Source: an uncultured Lachnospiraceae bacterium
GTDB taxonomy: Bacteria > Bacillota > Clostridia > Lachnospirales > Lachnospiraceae
DNA length: 64,000 bases
NCBI GenBank assembly: GCA_910589265.1
Contig: CAJUTQ010000077.1
Location: forward strand, 1-64,000
Direction of reading: 5' to 3'
Shown: piece by piece, positions 35,245 to 43,465 of the stretch
How positions within the stretch are numbered: position 1 is the first letter of the stretch
Layout: every line of letters starts with the position of its first letter
Notes under the pieces: generated by a model
Databases searched by the model: none
Told to the model about the DNA's origin: nothing
What the model saw: only the letters and a program-made list of their open reading frames with translations
Program-made: the position numbers and the translations under genes

Positions 35245-35646
35245 TCACTTACTGTACAAAAGAAAAAATTTTTTAAATTTATTGGAAACTGTCCTTCTAT
35301 CTTTGTCTAACTCCTCTCCTATAGCTTCCCATGATAGATTATTCACACATCGAAGGCGGAGAATAAGTCTCATCTGAGCATCTTCCACTCCCTGGAGAAA
35401 TTCCTCGAAATTTTTTCTCTCTACCTGAAGTTTATATAAATTTTCATTTAGAAGATTTTGTAATTCCTCTTCTTTTATTAAATATTCATCCATCCAATTT
35501 TTGTATCCTCCTTTTCCATTAGGCATACCTGTCAGATTTGTTGCCTTAACATACCTTCTCTCCTCTTTTAATCTTGCTAAATCTAATTGTAGCGCTTTAA
35601 TTTCCATATGAATATAATATATTTGACAAGCTTGTTCAAATGTCAT
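35245..35646 (-). CDS. Phage late regulator, sigma-70 region 4-like
   Basis: 133 aa. The N-terminal ~90 residues are a coiled coil with NLTGMPNGKGGYKNWMDEYL, a segment seen in phage DUF1492/ArpU-type proteins. The C-terminus is a helix-turn-helix like sigma region 4 (MRLILRLRCVNNLSWEAIGEE, then LDKDRRTVSNKFKKF). It is the last gene before two terminators and the tail operon, the usual site of the late activator. It overlaps the preceding frame by ATGA. Direct promoter recognition is inference. Confidence 0.75.
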   Translation of the reverse strand: MTFEQACQIYYIHMEIKALQLDLARLKEERRYVKATNLTGMPNGKGGYKNWMDEYLIKEEELQNLLNENLYKLQVERKNFEEFLQGVEDAQMRLILRLRCVNNLSWEAIGEELDKDRRTVSNKFKKFFLLYSK

Positions 35647-35801
35647 GCCTCTTCATCTCCTTCCATGAGATTTTTATCATTTTCTCTTTGCCTAATGACT
35701 TTATCTATTTTATTTTTATAAATTCCTTTTACCTTTCCGTCTTGTATGCAAACAAATTTATTCTCCCTTTCATACATCTTTATACAATCTTCTACAGTCA
35801 T
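35643..35801 (-). CDS. Small protein of the control region, unknown
   Basis: About 52 aa from ATG 35801 (AAGGATG upstream); an in-frame GTG at 35822 also has a plausible ribosome site. Sequence TVEDCIKMYERENKFVCIQD is followed by a basic and acidic tail. Lies between the Cro-like gene and the late regulator, coupled to the latter by a 4-base overlap. Function unknown. Confidence 0.5.
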   Translation of the reverse strand: MTVEDCIKMYERENKFVCIQDGKVKGIYKNKIDKVIRQRENDKNLMEGDEEA

Positions 35802-35864
35802 TATGTATTCATCCTTTTCCACTATCCTATCCTCTCTTTCCTTTCTTTTACCTTTACAAAACAA

Positions 35865-36092
35865 TTATTCAAAATATTGAACTTTTGGTGTAAAAAAATA
35901 GGTTTGAATATCCTTTTCTTCTAAATCAAGAAGTTTCATAGCTTTGCATATATCCACCTGAGTCCAAGCTCTTTTTCCATTTAACTTTAAAGATAATGTA
36001 CGGTTTGACCACCCTATTGTTAAAGCAAAGTTACTTTGACTTTTATATTTTTCTTTGATTTTTCCTTTCAGCTTGTTATAATCAAATAACAT
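35865..36092 (-). CDS. Cro/DUF739-like helix-turn-helix protein
   Basis: 75 aa. The form FDYNKLKGKIKEKYKSQSNF...LSLKLNGKRAWTQVDICKAM matches the DUF739 family of phage Cro-like regulators. First gene rightwards of the divergent control region, opposite the repressor at 36353, with a strong promoter. Expected to switch the cluster to expression by binding the shared operators. GGAGGG ribosome site. Confidence 0.85.
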   Translation of the reverse strand: MLFDYNKLKGKIKEKYKSQSNFALTIGWSNRTLSLKLNGKRAWTQVDICKAMKLLDLEEKDIQTYFFTPKVQYFE

Positions 36093-36115
36093 CTTTTCAC
36101 CCTCCTCTTCTTTTA

Positions 36116-36211
36116 GTTCAATATATTTAACTTTTGTTATCCTATCATTGTTTTTTTACATTGTCAACAAAAATTCAAATTATTTAACTAAAACAGTATA
36201 TTATATTGAAC
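36116..36211. promoter_or_regulatory. Divergent operator region of the tail cluster
   Basis: Related half-sites GTTCAATATATTTAAC (36116-36131), ATTCAAATTATTTAAC (36172-36187) and TATATTGAAC (36202-36211) lie around the two divergent promoters. Likely sites for the repressor and the Cro-like protein. I see no LexA-type box. Confidence 0.6.
36139..36167 (-). promoter_or_regulatory. Leftward promoter of the tail-cluster control genes
   Basis: Minus strand TTGACA (36167-36162), 17-base spacer, TAGGAT (36144-36139). Confidence 0.85.
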
Positions 36212-36234
36212 TTCTTAAAAAAATTTGGTATAAT
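36206..36234 (+). promoter_or_regulatory. Rightward promoter of the repressor-ImmA genes
   Basis: TTGAAC (36206-36211), 17-base spacer, TATAAT (36229-36234). The -35 is part of an operator-like half-site. A GCTTCTTC/GAAGAAGC hairpin in the leader (about 36297-36318) could attenuate. Confidence 0.82.
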
Positions 36235-36352
36235 AAATTAGAAAGTATGTTTGAAAGAATAAAAGTAAACACTATGTAAAAGTATAGATTAAGAAGCTTC
36301 TTCATTATAGAAGAAGCCCTTTTAGACATACTTGTAGAAAGGCGGTATCCCA

Positions 36353-36886
36353 TTGAAACGTGAAAATACATCAAGACGACTTAAGCAGCTCATGGAGGAA
36401 AGAAATTTAAGACAGGTTGATCTTTTAAATCTTATTCTTCCTCTGTGTAACAAGTACCATATCAAAATGAACAAGTCCGACATTAGTCAATATGTATCTG
36501 GGAAAAATGAACCCAGCCAGGAAAAATTAGTAATGCTGGGAATGGCTTTACATGTGAGTGAAGCTTGGCTAATGGGTTTTGATGTACCAATGGAAAGAAA
36601 TTCTTCCTATTTTCTTGACTCTTCTGAAGAAATACATGAATTATTAGACTATTATCATCGTTTAAATCATACTGGTCAGAAGGAGGCAATCAAACGGATT
36701 AAGGAGCTTTCCCATTTAGAAATCTATACTGGCAAAGAAGAAGAACCATCCAATCTTATCCTTGCCGCTCATGAATGCAAAGATGCCACTAAAGAAGGCA
36801 TAGAAGAGGATATTGCTCTCATCAAACATCGGTTAAAGAAACTAGAGAGGAGGAATTCATTTGAATTACCAGGAACTCATTCATGA
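36353..36886 (+). CDS. XRE-family repressor of the tail cluster
   Basis: 177 aa. The N-terminal helix-turn-helix spans about residues 5-70 (RLKQLMEERNLRQVDLLNLI, then NKSDISQYVSGKNEPSQEKL). The C-terminal part is helical; no LexA-type self-cleavage Ser/Lys site is evident. Starts at a TTG preceded by AAAGGCGG. It is transcribed away from the Cro-like gene and overlaps the ImmA-like gene by 26 bases. The pair resembles ImmR/ImmA, where the repressor is destroyed by its partner protease on DNA damage. Confidence 0.88.
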   Translation: MKRENTSRRLKQLMEERNLRQVDLLNLILPLCNKYHIKMNKSDISQYVSGKNEPSQEKLVMLGMALHVSEAWLMGFDVPMERNSSYFLDSSEEIHELLDYYHRLNHTGQKEAIKRIKELSHLEIYTGKEEEPSNLILAAHECKDATKEGIEEDIALIKHRLKKLERRNSFELPGTHS

Positions 36887-37316
36887 ATGTGAAGAGTCAG
36901 GCGTTACAGTAGAAGAATATCCCCTTCAATCCCATGATGGATTGTACTGTAACAATTTAATACTCATCAATCAATCATTAGGTGACAATACTGCAAAAAA
37001 ATGCATTTTGGCTGAAGAACTAGGTCATCATTTCACTGCAACACAAAACATCTTAGATCAAAGTATTGTAACAAACCGCAAGGAGGAAAGGCTTGGCCGG
37101 ATATGGGGATATAACAAACTCATAGGACTCTATGGTATCATTCATGCATATCGAAATAAATGCCAAAATCTATACGATACCGCCGACTATTTAGGTGTGA
37201 CAACAGAATATTTGCAGGAGGCTATCTCCCATTATCGTTCAAAATATGGAGTATGTACAAAAATTGGTTATTATTTAATCCATTTTGAACCTTATTTAGA
37301 GGTAGAGCTCCTATAA
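36861..37316 (+). CDS. ImmA/IrrE-like metallopeptidase
   Basis: 151 aa. The zinc-binding region is LAEELGHHFT, the variant common in phage ImmA proteins. The start is TTG 36861 with GGAGG 7 bases upstream, inside the end of the repressor gene. In characterised systems ImmA cleaves the repressor to induce the element. Intact length and motif suggest the switch is still working. Confidence 0.88.
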   Translation: MNYQELIHECEESGVTVEEYPLQSHDGLYCNNLILINQSLGDNTAKKCILAEELGHHFTATQNILDQSIVTNRKEERLGRIWGYNKLIGLYGIIHAYRNKCQNLYDTADYLGVTTEYLQEAISHYRSKYGVCTKIGYYLIHFEPYLEVELL

Positions 37317-37638
37317 TTTTTTTATTTCTATGTCCTCCATTTTAGTAGCTAATAAATCAATGATGTAACTATTCATCTTCTATGTTTACTCCCAATGGAC
37401 AAGGATATATAGGGGAGATTCTATCTCCCCTGGCGCTGTTTTTATTGTACATCTCTTCTTTTTGCAACAAGTGCCCATTTTCCCCAATACTTTTCTTTCA
37501 TATAAAACTACCTAAAAAAAACATCTGGACATTCTATTTCCAAATGTTTTCATAATTTCTGACTCATTAACCAAAGAGCAATGGATATCTCCTGGTGTTT
37601 TTGTTGAACGAAGAATGTTTCATTATTATCCTGACAGC
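37317..37638. other. Spacer between the tail cluster and the fic remnant
   Basis: No convincing gene. A GGGGAGA/TCTCCCC hairpin (about 37413-37431), followed some bases later by five T, may end the repressor-ImmA transcript. A 19-codon minus-strand frame near 37445-37505 is too short to judge. Confidence 0.5.
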
Positions 37639-38150
37639 CTATAAATGTTCTGTCTTAAAGGTATTATATCCTTCATATTCATAACTTATATCAATACCTT
37701 GCATATACATTTCTCTATCATGGAGCCTATCTGTAAGTGCCCTTTTCAGTAAAACTTTGATTTCCACGTCTTTAATAGGGCTTCTTTCCATTGCAAGTGA
37801 ATAATCCTCTTTATCTACCTTATTCCAATCTATAACAAAATGTATCTCTTTTTTAAAATGAAATCAAGCCATATACGTATGCTTCTGACATTTCCTTCAG
37901 CAAAAGGATAAATGGTGAGCAGCTGATAATGAACCATTGCTGCGATAATTAGCGGATGGTCATCTGTGGTATTCACATAGTTTGTCAATTCATCCAGAAG
38001 CATTGGAGTATCGGTATACTCTAGCGGTATATATTCTGGCTGTCCTGTTTGTGCTTCATAGACTGCAAACAAAACTCCCGGAGGCACTGGTTTCCGCAGA
38101 CTGATTTTCTCCTTGGAGGCACCCTTTTCCACAATCTTGTTAGAAGTCAA
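37639..38150 (-). pseudogene. Broken fic gene, 3' part (hybrid)
   Basis: Frame 1 (38150-37830) has a Fic_N-like region (YIPLEYTDTPMLLDELTNYV), then a damaged Fic motif YPFAEGNVRS instead of HPFxxGNGR, and RIWLDFILKK. A slip in an A run near 37850 shifts the frame. The remainder continues VIDWNKVDKEDYSLAMERSP...YEGYNTFKTEHL to a TAG at 37639. There is no start, and an in-frame stop lies upstream. The first part resembles one Fic subfamily and the end another, so it appears to be a recombinant remnant. AMPylation activity is very unlikely. Confidence 0.8.
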
Positions 38151-38174
38151 GAAGGAAACTCAATCAAGTAACAG

Positions 38175-38314
38175 CGTGACGCAGAACTTTTTATTAGCAA
38201 GGGAGAGTGCCCATTGATTATTAAAGATTGTCCGGGACACAAAAAATCCAGACAACTTTAAAAACCTATGAGCATCTATATCCGAACAGTAGTTTTGAAG
38301 TTGCAAAGAACTGA
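38175..38314 (+). pseudogene. Relic of a tyrosine recombinase (integrase) C-terminus
   Basis: Plus strand reads LFISKGECPLIIKDCPGHKK, then after a one-base frame loss IQTTLKTYEHLYPNSSFEVA and a stop. This is the LGHxxIQTTLxTYxHLYP box with the catalytic His and Tyr region of phage/transposon integrases. Only the last ~45 codons remain. It marks a former mobile element next to the restriction module. Confidence 0.8.
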
Positions 38315-38379
38315 TCGGTATGCTCAGTTACACTTCTGCAATTCATCAGTATGCTAATCACATTACACCATTGCTAACT

Positions 38380-39030
38380 CTACATAATACTTGAATAATC
38401 AGAAAATATATGACGTAACTCTACCTCACCCGACTGTATTTGATAAATACATTTATAACTTTCTGTCACACTTCCGTTTCCTACAAGTTCAAATTCCCCA
38501 TGCATATGCTCATCTAAATCCGCATTTTGAATGCTCTCAATCAACTGAGCATTAACAGACATATCAATCTTTTTTACGACAAAGCCGAGCATTATATTTC
38601 TACCATAATATGAAGAATATTTTTGCGTAGTAAACCTAGCAACACCTTCTTTTACAAATTTTTTATTCAAGTCGGAGGTTCCATCAATTCTCTTGCATTC
38701 TATGATATAGTATGCATCTTCTTTTTCAAAATCACTTTTTAACAGAATACGAATATCAACTCTACCAATATGATGTCCATTTCCAGCATAATTCTCTGGC
38801 ACTTCAAGATCAAACCTATAGTTCGACATATCATAAGAAACTTTCTGCTTTCTTAGATATTCCTCGAGCATAATACTTCTAATTTTATTCTCGTCATTTG
38901 GCAATTTTAATTGCTTTTTCTCATAATCTTCTACAACCAACTCACATATGTCCAGAATATAATTTGTTATTTTTTCAAAATTTGCCCGACATAACGCCTC
39001 TAAAATATCCTTATTTAATACGCCGCTCAT
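38380..39030 (-). CDS. PD-(D/E)XK nuclease-like protein paired with the methyltransferase
   Basis: 216 aa. The central region has the PD-(D/E)XK pattern: VDIRILL, then YYIIECKRIDG (about residues 90-115). The N-terminal ~60 residues are helical. It overlaps the upstream methyltransferase by ATGA, so the two are co-expressed. Most likely the restriction partner of that enzyme or its nuclease helper. I do not recognise a named enzyme. Confidence 0.72.
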   Translation of the reverse strand: MSGVLNKDILEALCRANFEKITNYILDICELVVEDYEKKQLKLPNDENKIRSIMLEEYLRKQKVSYDMSNYRFDLEVPENYAGNGHHIGRVDIRILLKSDFEKEDAYYIIECKRIDGTSDLNKKFVKEGVARFTTQKYSSYYGRNIMLGFVVKKIDMSVNAQLIESIQNADLDEHMHGEFELVGNGSVTESYKCIYQIQSGEVELRHIFSDYSSIM

Positions 39031-41915
39031 CTACAGTCCTCCTTTCCCAGAAGCACTGCATTTAAGACTTTATGACTATCTTTTATAGCCATTGCAGGAT
39101 GCCAATTCTTAGACTCTATGGGTTTTACAATTACAAATGAGTTTTCTGAAAATTCCACAATGTTTTTTGTTTGATAAAAACAGTCATTCAACTGATAAAT
39201 CATAAAATCAGTAAGTAAGTCAATATTTTCATCGACGTTATCAAGAACACGAACACTCTTTACAATCTTCTCAAAAGAAAGTTTTACTTGCAAAGCAGCA
39301 AATTTTCCTTTTATATCTGGGTAAAGATTTATTGCATAGTAAACCTTACTTTGTCTAAAATGATCATCCCATATCTTAGATAATATCGATGCATACTCTT
39401 GCATCATTTTTACATCGCATTTTGTCTCACGATACGTTCCACAAAGCATAGGAATTTGAATAGATAGAGTATAATCAACAAAGCAATTATCTTGCAAATC
39501 ATACATTTTCATAACACATTTGTTTATAGCAGTTTTTAATTCGTCCCTGGATTCCTTACATTCTGCTTTCTGTATCTCTTCAACCAATTTTACAAGTTCA
39601 TCACTATATGCATATGGATAGTTAGCTAACTCTTCCAAAAAAACCTGTTCTCTTTCTATTCCTGCCGAAGACCCCAGCATTAAATTGAAATACGAAAATA
39701 GTGAAGAATTAAGCAAACCGCATAAATTTAACAAAACTTTTTTATCAGCTTCCAATCCTTTTATGCAATTTATCGTCTCTCTATATAGAAAATCTTTTTC
39801 CACATATACTGCCCTTATAGAATAATCTGCACAATCTAGGCCTTTTTTAAAAAGAACATATGGCGCTTTATATATTTCTTGGATTCTAGGACGATGTATT
39901 TTGGCTTTATTAAATATTGAATACGAATTATCATTACAATAAAAATGATCTATTGCATCATCAGAATTTAAAATTTTTCTTCCAACCAAATGTGAAGAAT
40001 CCTTTTTATCACCATCATTATCTTGGAGACCTTTTTTCATTATCAAATTGTGAGCGGATGCAATATCCTTAATAGTTCTAAAATTCTCACGCATATCGCT
40101 GAGCAAGTCAAAATCCCAATACCCTCCATAAACCAACATTTTCCACAAATCATCATTCTCCAAGAATAATTTCTGTTTCACGTACTTAATATCATCAGGT
40201 TCGATCATAATTATGCCAAATAAGTGCAAGTACTTATTTGGTTTTAAACTTATATATTCCACTTTATGATTCGAAGAACTTTTTTTACATAGAAAAGACA
40301 GCACTGCTGCTGGAGCTATTGCACCTTTAAAAATTTGTTTCCTTACAGCAGATATTTCTAATACTTGCTCTAGTTGTATATTAGTTAATAATTTTTTTCT
40401 TAAATCTACAGAAGGTCGCTTTCCTTTATATAGTATTTTTGAAGGAATTACTAAACTACATTCTGTATCTGATTTTCCAATTTCCTGAACCTTCAATAAA
40501 AATGCAACACAAATTTCTCCGTTCTGTGCAACAACCTTCCTATCTGCACAATACTTCTTATAATTTTGCTGCTTAACGTTTCCCCATGGTGGATTTCCCA
40601 AGATAAATTTGAAGATCACATTTTCAATTGGCCTCATTTTTTCTTCATCAAAAAAATCTCCATAGAGAATATTTTCATTTTTTAATAAAGGCAATTTAAA
40701 CTCTTCTAAATTTTTAGGATCTTGATAGTCAAAAAGCGTAACATAAAGAGAAAAAATTGTAACATCTACCGCCTCTTCATTATAATCCACACCGTATATA
40801 TTTTCCTTAACCAATTCATTAATTTTGTTCTTATCTTGCAAAAAACCGTTTGTTTCAGCATTACGTTCCAGTATCTTTTGGAGAAATTTAACTAAAAAAA
40901 TACCCGACCCACAAGAAGGATCTAATACCTTACACTTTTTCTCATTAACAAGATACTTACCAACCGTTCGATTTATAATGTAATCTACTAAATATTCAGG
41001 CGTGTAAAATGCCTTGTCTTTATCTTGTTTTTCTTTACCTAACAATATCTCGTAGATATTACTTATTAATTCAATTGGAATAATATTAAAATCATAAAAA
41101 GGGAACAAGCATAATTGACCTGTTTTCATCTCCTCCTTAGCTGTTAAAAAATCATGTAACATAGAAAGAGACGCTTCTGTTATTTCACTCCTTTCTTTCT
41201 GCTCATTAATTTCAAATAGATTACCATTAAATTTATCTTTCAAATATTTGATTAATTCAACATATTTATCCTTATCTTGAATAATATTCAGAAAAATTTC
41301 CTGCGAATGATTAATATCATTATTAAGTCCCATATATCCAATATTAACACCACGATCAATCAAATAGCGAATAAACAACACTCGCAGCATCAGCTTATTT
41401 GCAAAGGAAATTTTATATTCGTCCTTTAACCTTTGGGTAATATATCTAAGATTTTCAACTAAAAATTCATTTAAATTCTTTTTACCCATGCTTTTCTCAT
41501 AAAGGTCTAGTGACAAACTATTAGTCACATTCCAATACGAAAATGCGTTTTTTTCATTACACTGACCCAAATCATATGCAACAACATCTCGCAATCTGAT
41601 TTTTTTATCAGCATCTAAAACCATACTTTTTCCATTATAGATTTTAATATAGTTACCTTCATCAGAGATAACAACTGGCATTTGTGCATTCCATATTTTC
41701 CCGTGGATATCTATGTTCCCCCGACTGTTTAAATCATCAAAAAAAACTGTAAATGCATTACCGTCTACAATATAAGCAGCATAAGGAGCCAATTCGAGCA
41801 ACACTCTTCTATTGTGCCATGATAAATCAGTACATTTATCAATATCGGATAAATAGAATAATTTTTCTGACTTATTATACCCTAATCTCTGAATAACCGT
41901 TTCGATAGTGCTCAT
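39027..41915 (-). CDS. Large N6-adenine DNA methyltransferase (type II/IIG-like)
   Basis: 962 aa. AdoMet motif I is KVLDPSCGSGIFLVKFL (about residue 333) and the catalytic motif IV is GNPPWG (about residue 440), gamma-class order. A helical N-terminal domain of ~300 residues and a C-terminal target-recognition part (TaqI/Eco57I-like: VLFKKGLDCADYSIRAVYVE) flank it. I see no nuclease motif in its N-terminus, so cleavage may depend on the 216-aa partner. Lower G+C and a different style from the flanking housekeeping genes suggest acquisition. GGGAG ribosome site. Confidence 0.88.
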   Translation of the reverse strand: MSTIETVIQRLGYNKSEKLFYLSDIDKCTDLSWHNRRVLLELAPYAAYIVDGNAFTVFFDDLNSRGNIDIHGKIWNAQMPVVISDEGNYIKIYNGKSMVLDADKKIRLRDVVAYDLGQCNEKNAFSYWNVTNSLSLDLYEKSMGKKNLNEFLVENLRYITQRLKDEYKISFANKLMLRVLFIRYLIDRGVNIGYMGLNNDINHSQEIFLNIIQDKDKYVELIKYLKDKFNGNLFEINEQKERSEITEASLSMLHDFLTAKEEMKTGQLCLFPFYDFNIIPIELISNIYEILLGKEKQDKDKAFYTPEYLVDYIINRTVGKYLVNEKKCKVLDPSCGSGIFLVKFLQKILERNAETNGFLQDKNKINELVKENIYGVDYNEEAVDVTIFSLYVTLFDYQDPKNLEEFKLPLLKNENILYGDFFDEEKMRPIENVIFKFILGNPPWGNVKQQNYKKYCADRKVVAQNGEICVAFLLKVQEIGKSDTECSLVIPSKILYKGKRPSVDLRKKLLTNIQLEQVLEISAVRKQIFKGAIAPAAVLSFLCKKSSSNHKVEYISLKPNKYLHLFGIIMIEPDDIKYVKQKLFLENDDLWKMLVYGGYWDFDLLSDMRENFRTIKDIASAHNLIMKKGLQDNDGDKKDSSHLVGRKILNSDDAIDHFYCNDNSYSIFNKAKIHRPRIQEIYKAPYVLFKKGLDCADYSIRAVYVEKDFLYRETINCIKGLEADKKVLLNLCGLLNSSLFSYFNLMLGSSAGIEREQVFLEELANYPYAYSDELVKLVEEIQKAECKESRDELKTAINKCVMKMYDLQDNCFVDYTLSIQIPMLCGTYRETKCDVKMMQEYASILSKIWDDHFRQSKVYYAINLYPDIKGKFAALQVKLSFEKIVKSVRVLDNVDENIDLLTDFMIYQLNDCFYQTKNIVEFSENSFVIVKPIESKNWHPAMAIKDSHKVLNAVLLGKEDCR

Positions 41916-42258
41916 TTCATCGCTCCCTTGTTTTCGTTAAGAGTATATTATGATATATACTCTCCAATAAACAGTTCTTATATTTGAAATTTCCTTTTTT
42001 CAAAATTCACATAAACGCTCTTCATATAAACTCTCAGATTAATTCTACCTTAAACCTTACCTTTTTACAACAATGTTTTGCTTAACGACAGGTTTGTTTC
42101 ATAAGCAGCAATACTTTTATTATATTAATCTGCTGCAGCAACCATCTCCCAATTCTTCTTACGCAGCCCACACAAAAAAGACATCCACCTAAATAAATGG
42201 TAAAATGTCCTTTGGCATATATATTATTCAATTTTATGTACAAAGCAGTTTGCTGCTG
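41916..42258. other. Spacer upstream of the restriction module
   Basis: Holds the dyad at 41941-41962 and otherwise AT-rich sequence without a gene. The last 15 codons of some minus-strand frame (CGLRKKNWEMVAAAD then stop, near 42130-42175) may be another gene scrap. Confidence 0.4.
41941..41962. repeat. Perfect dyad before the restriction-modification genes
   Basis: GAGTATAT-6-ATATACTC, perfect 8-base arms centred about 35 bases before the methyltransferase start. Good candidate operator. Confidence 0.65.
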
Positions 42259-42528
42259 TTACACAGCTTTCTGTTGATGTCTCAATGTTACTTTTTCATC
42301 AGCAAAAGGATGGGCAATATTCATTTCTACATATTTTTCCACAATTTCCTCGAAAGTCCCTTGAGGCATTTTATCAATATTTTCTAATGCTGCTTTTCAG
42401 TACATGGCTGATGCAAATCTAAAATTTCCTTTTGCAATATTTACAGTTCTTATTTCCCCAGCAAAATCATAAATTTCATCAAATAGAATCTTATGAATTT
42501 TTGCAAGTCCCAAAAATTTTCCAATTAC
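42259..42528 (-). pseudogene. Broken fic gene, 5' part
   Basis: Minus strand reads VIGKFLGLAKIHKILFDEIY, DFAGEIRTVNIAKGNFRFAS, a TGA, then KAALENIDKMPQ, FEEIVEKYVEMNIAHPFADE and soon a stop. This is the N-terminal half of a Fic protein, with homology lost right at HPFA of the catalytic motif. The matching C-terminal half of this subfamily lies 4.4 kb away at 37639-37900, on the same strand. Confidence 0.82.
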
Positions 42529-42572
42529 CTATTCCATTCTTTTGAAGGGCTCTATATAAAAGGCGGCAGCCA

Positions 42573-42612
42573 TTCCCAAGGAATTTATTCTTAAGAAATA
42601 AAATTCCTTGGA
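42573..42612 (-). terminator. Hairpin after mscS
   Basis: ATTCCAAGGAATTTTATT / AATAAATTCCTTGGGAAT, long imperfect stem, short loop, no strong T tail. May serve both strands. Confidence 0.55.
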
Positions 42613-42619
42613 ATATACC

Positions 42620-43453
42620 CTATGTTTTCAAATAAATGTCCAGCTTCTCATAAGGAATGGAAATATTTTCTTCATCAAACCGATTTTTGATTTCTTCTGT
42701 AATCCTCCACTTTGCTGGCAGATAATCTCCTGTTTTTACCCAAAATCGGCAGCCAATCATAACAGCGCTTGCTCCTAATTCATCTACAAATGCAACTGCT
42801 TCTTTTTCCTCTGCCACTCCTTTATCTTCCTTCAATATATTCAGAACAAGATTTTTCGCCTTTCCAATGTCTGCATCATAAGAGATACCTACTCGAATAT
42901 CCAATCTGCGGTATTCCTGAGCTGTTGTATTGACAAGAGAGTTGTTTGCCAAAGTAGCGTTTGGTATAATGGCTATTCGATTGTCTGATGTTGCCAGCTT
43001 TGTATAAAACAATTGAATTTCTAAAACAGTCCCTTCATTGTCCCCTACTTTTTCCACAATATAGTCTCCCACAATAAAAGGTTTCATAATTAAAATGAGT
43101 ACTCCTGCTGCAAAATTAGATAAGGTATTTTGTAAAGCCAGACCTACTGTCAATCCTAAAGAACCTACTACTGCTATAATAGAAGCAGTATCCACACCAA
43201 ATCCAGATAAAATAATGAAAGCTAATAAAATATATAAGCCAATTTTCATGCAGGAGTCCATGAACTGGGTCACACCCTTTTCTGCCCCTGCTCTTTCCAG
43301 AGAACCTTTCATCACTTTTCTTAAAATTTTAATAACTCGAAGTCCTATGAGGCATATAATGGCTATGGCTCCTATTTTCACGCCAACACCTATCATTTTT
43401 TCTGGAAGTTCATTTAGAAAGCGCTGTAAAATTCCTATATCCCTTTCTGTCAT
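42620..43453 (-). CDS. mscS: Small mechanosensitive channel, MscS family
   Basis: 277 aa. Three membrane helices (about 20-40, 65-85, 90-115), the third with the Gly/Ala-rich pore pattern VGLALQNTLSNFAAG. The beta domain follows (GDYIVEKVGDNEGTVLEIQL, NATLANNSLVN), then the alpha/beta C-terminal domain. Opens on membrane tension to release solutes in hypo-osmotic shock. Begins 12 bases after glgB and is the last gene of that operon. Confidence 0.95.
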   Translation of the reverse strand: MTERDIGILQRFLNELPEKMIGVGVKIGAIAIICLIGLRVIKILRKVMKGSLERAGAEKGVTQFMDSCMKIGLYILLAFIILSGFGVDTASIIAVVGSLGLTVGLALQNTLSNFAAGVLILIMKPFIVGDYIVEKVGDNEGTVLEIQLFYTKLATSDNRIAIIPNATLANNSLVNTTAQEYRRLDIRVGISYDADIGKAKNLVLNILKEDKGVAEEKEAVAFVDELGASAVMIGCRFWVKTGDYLPAKWRITEEIKNRFDEENISIPYEKLDIYLKT

Positions 43454-43465
43454 GTATAGCTCCTC

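Noticed and set aside
36093..36352. LexA/SOS box in the tail-cluster control region
   Set aside because: No GAAC-4-GTTC or closely related dyad found by eye; the GTTCAATATA half-sites are better assigned to the local repressor.
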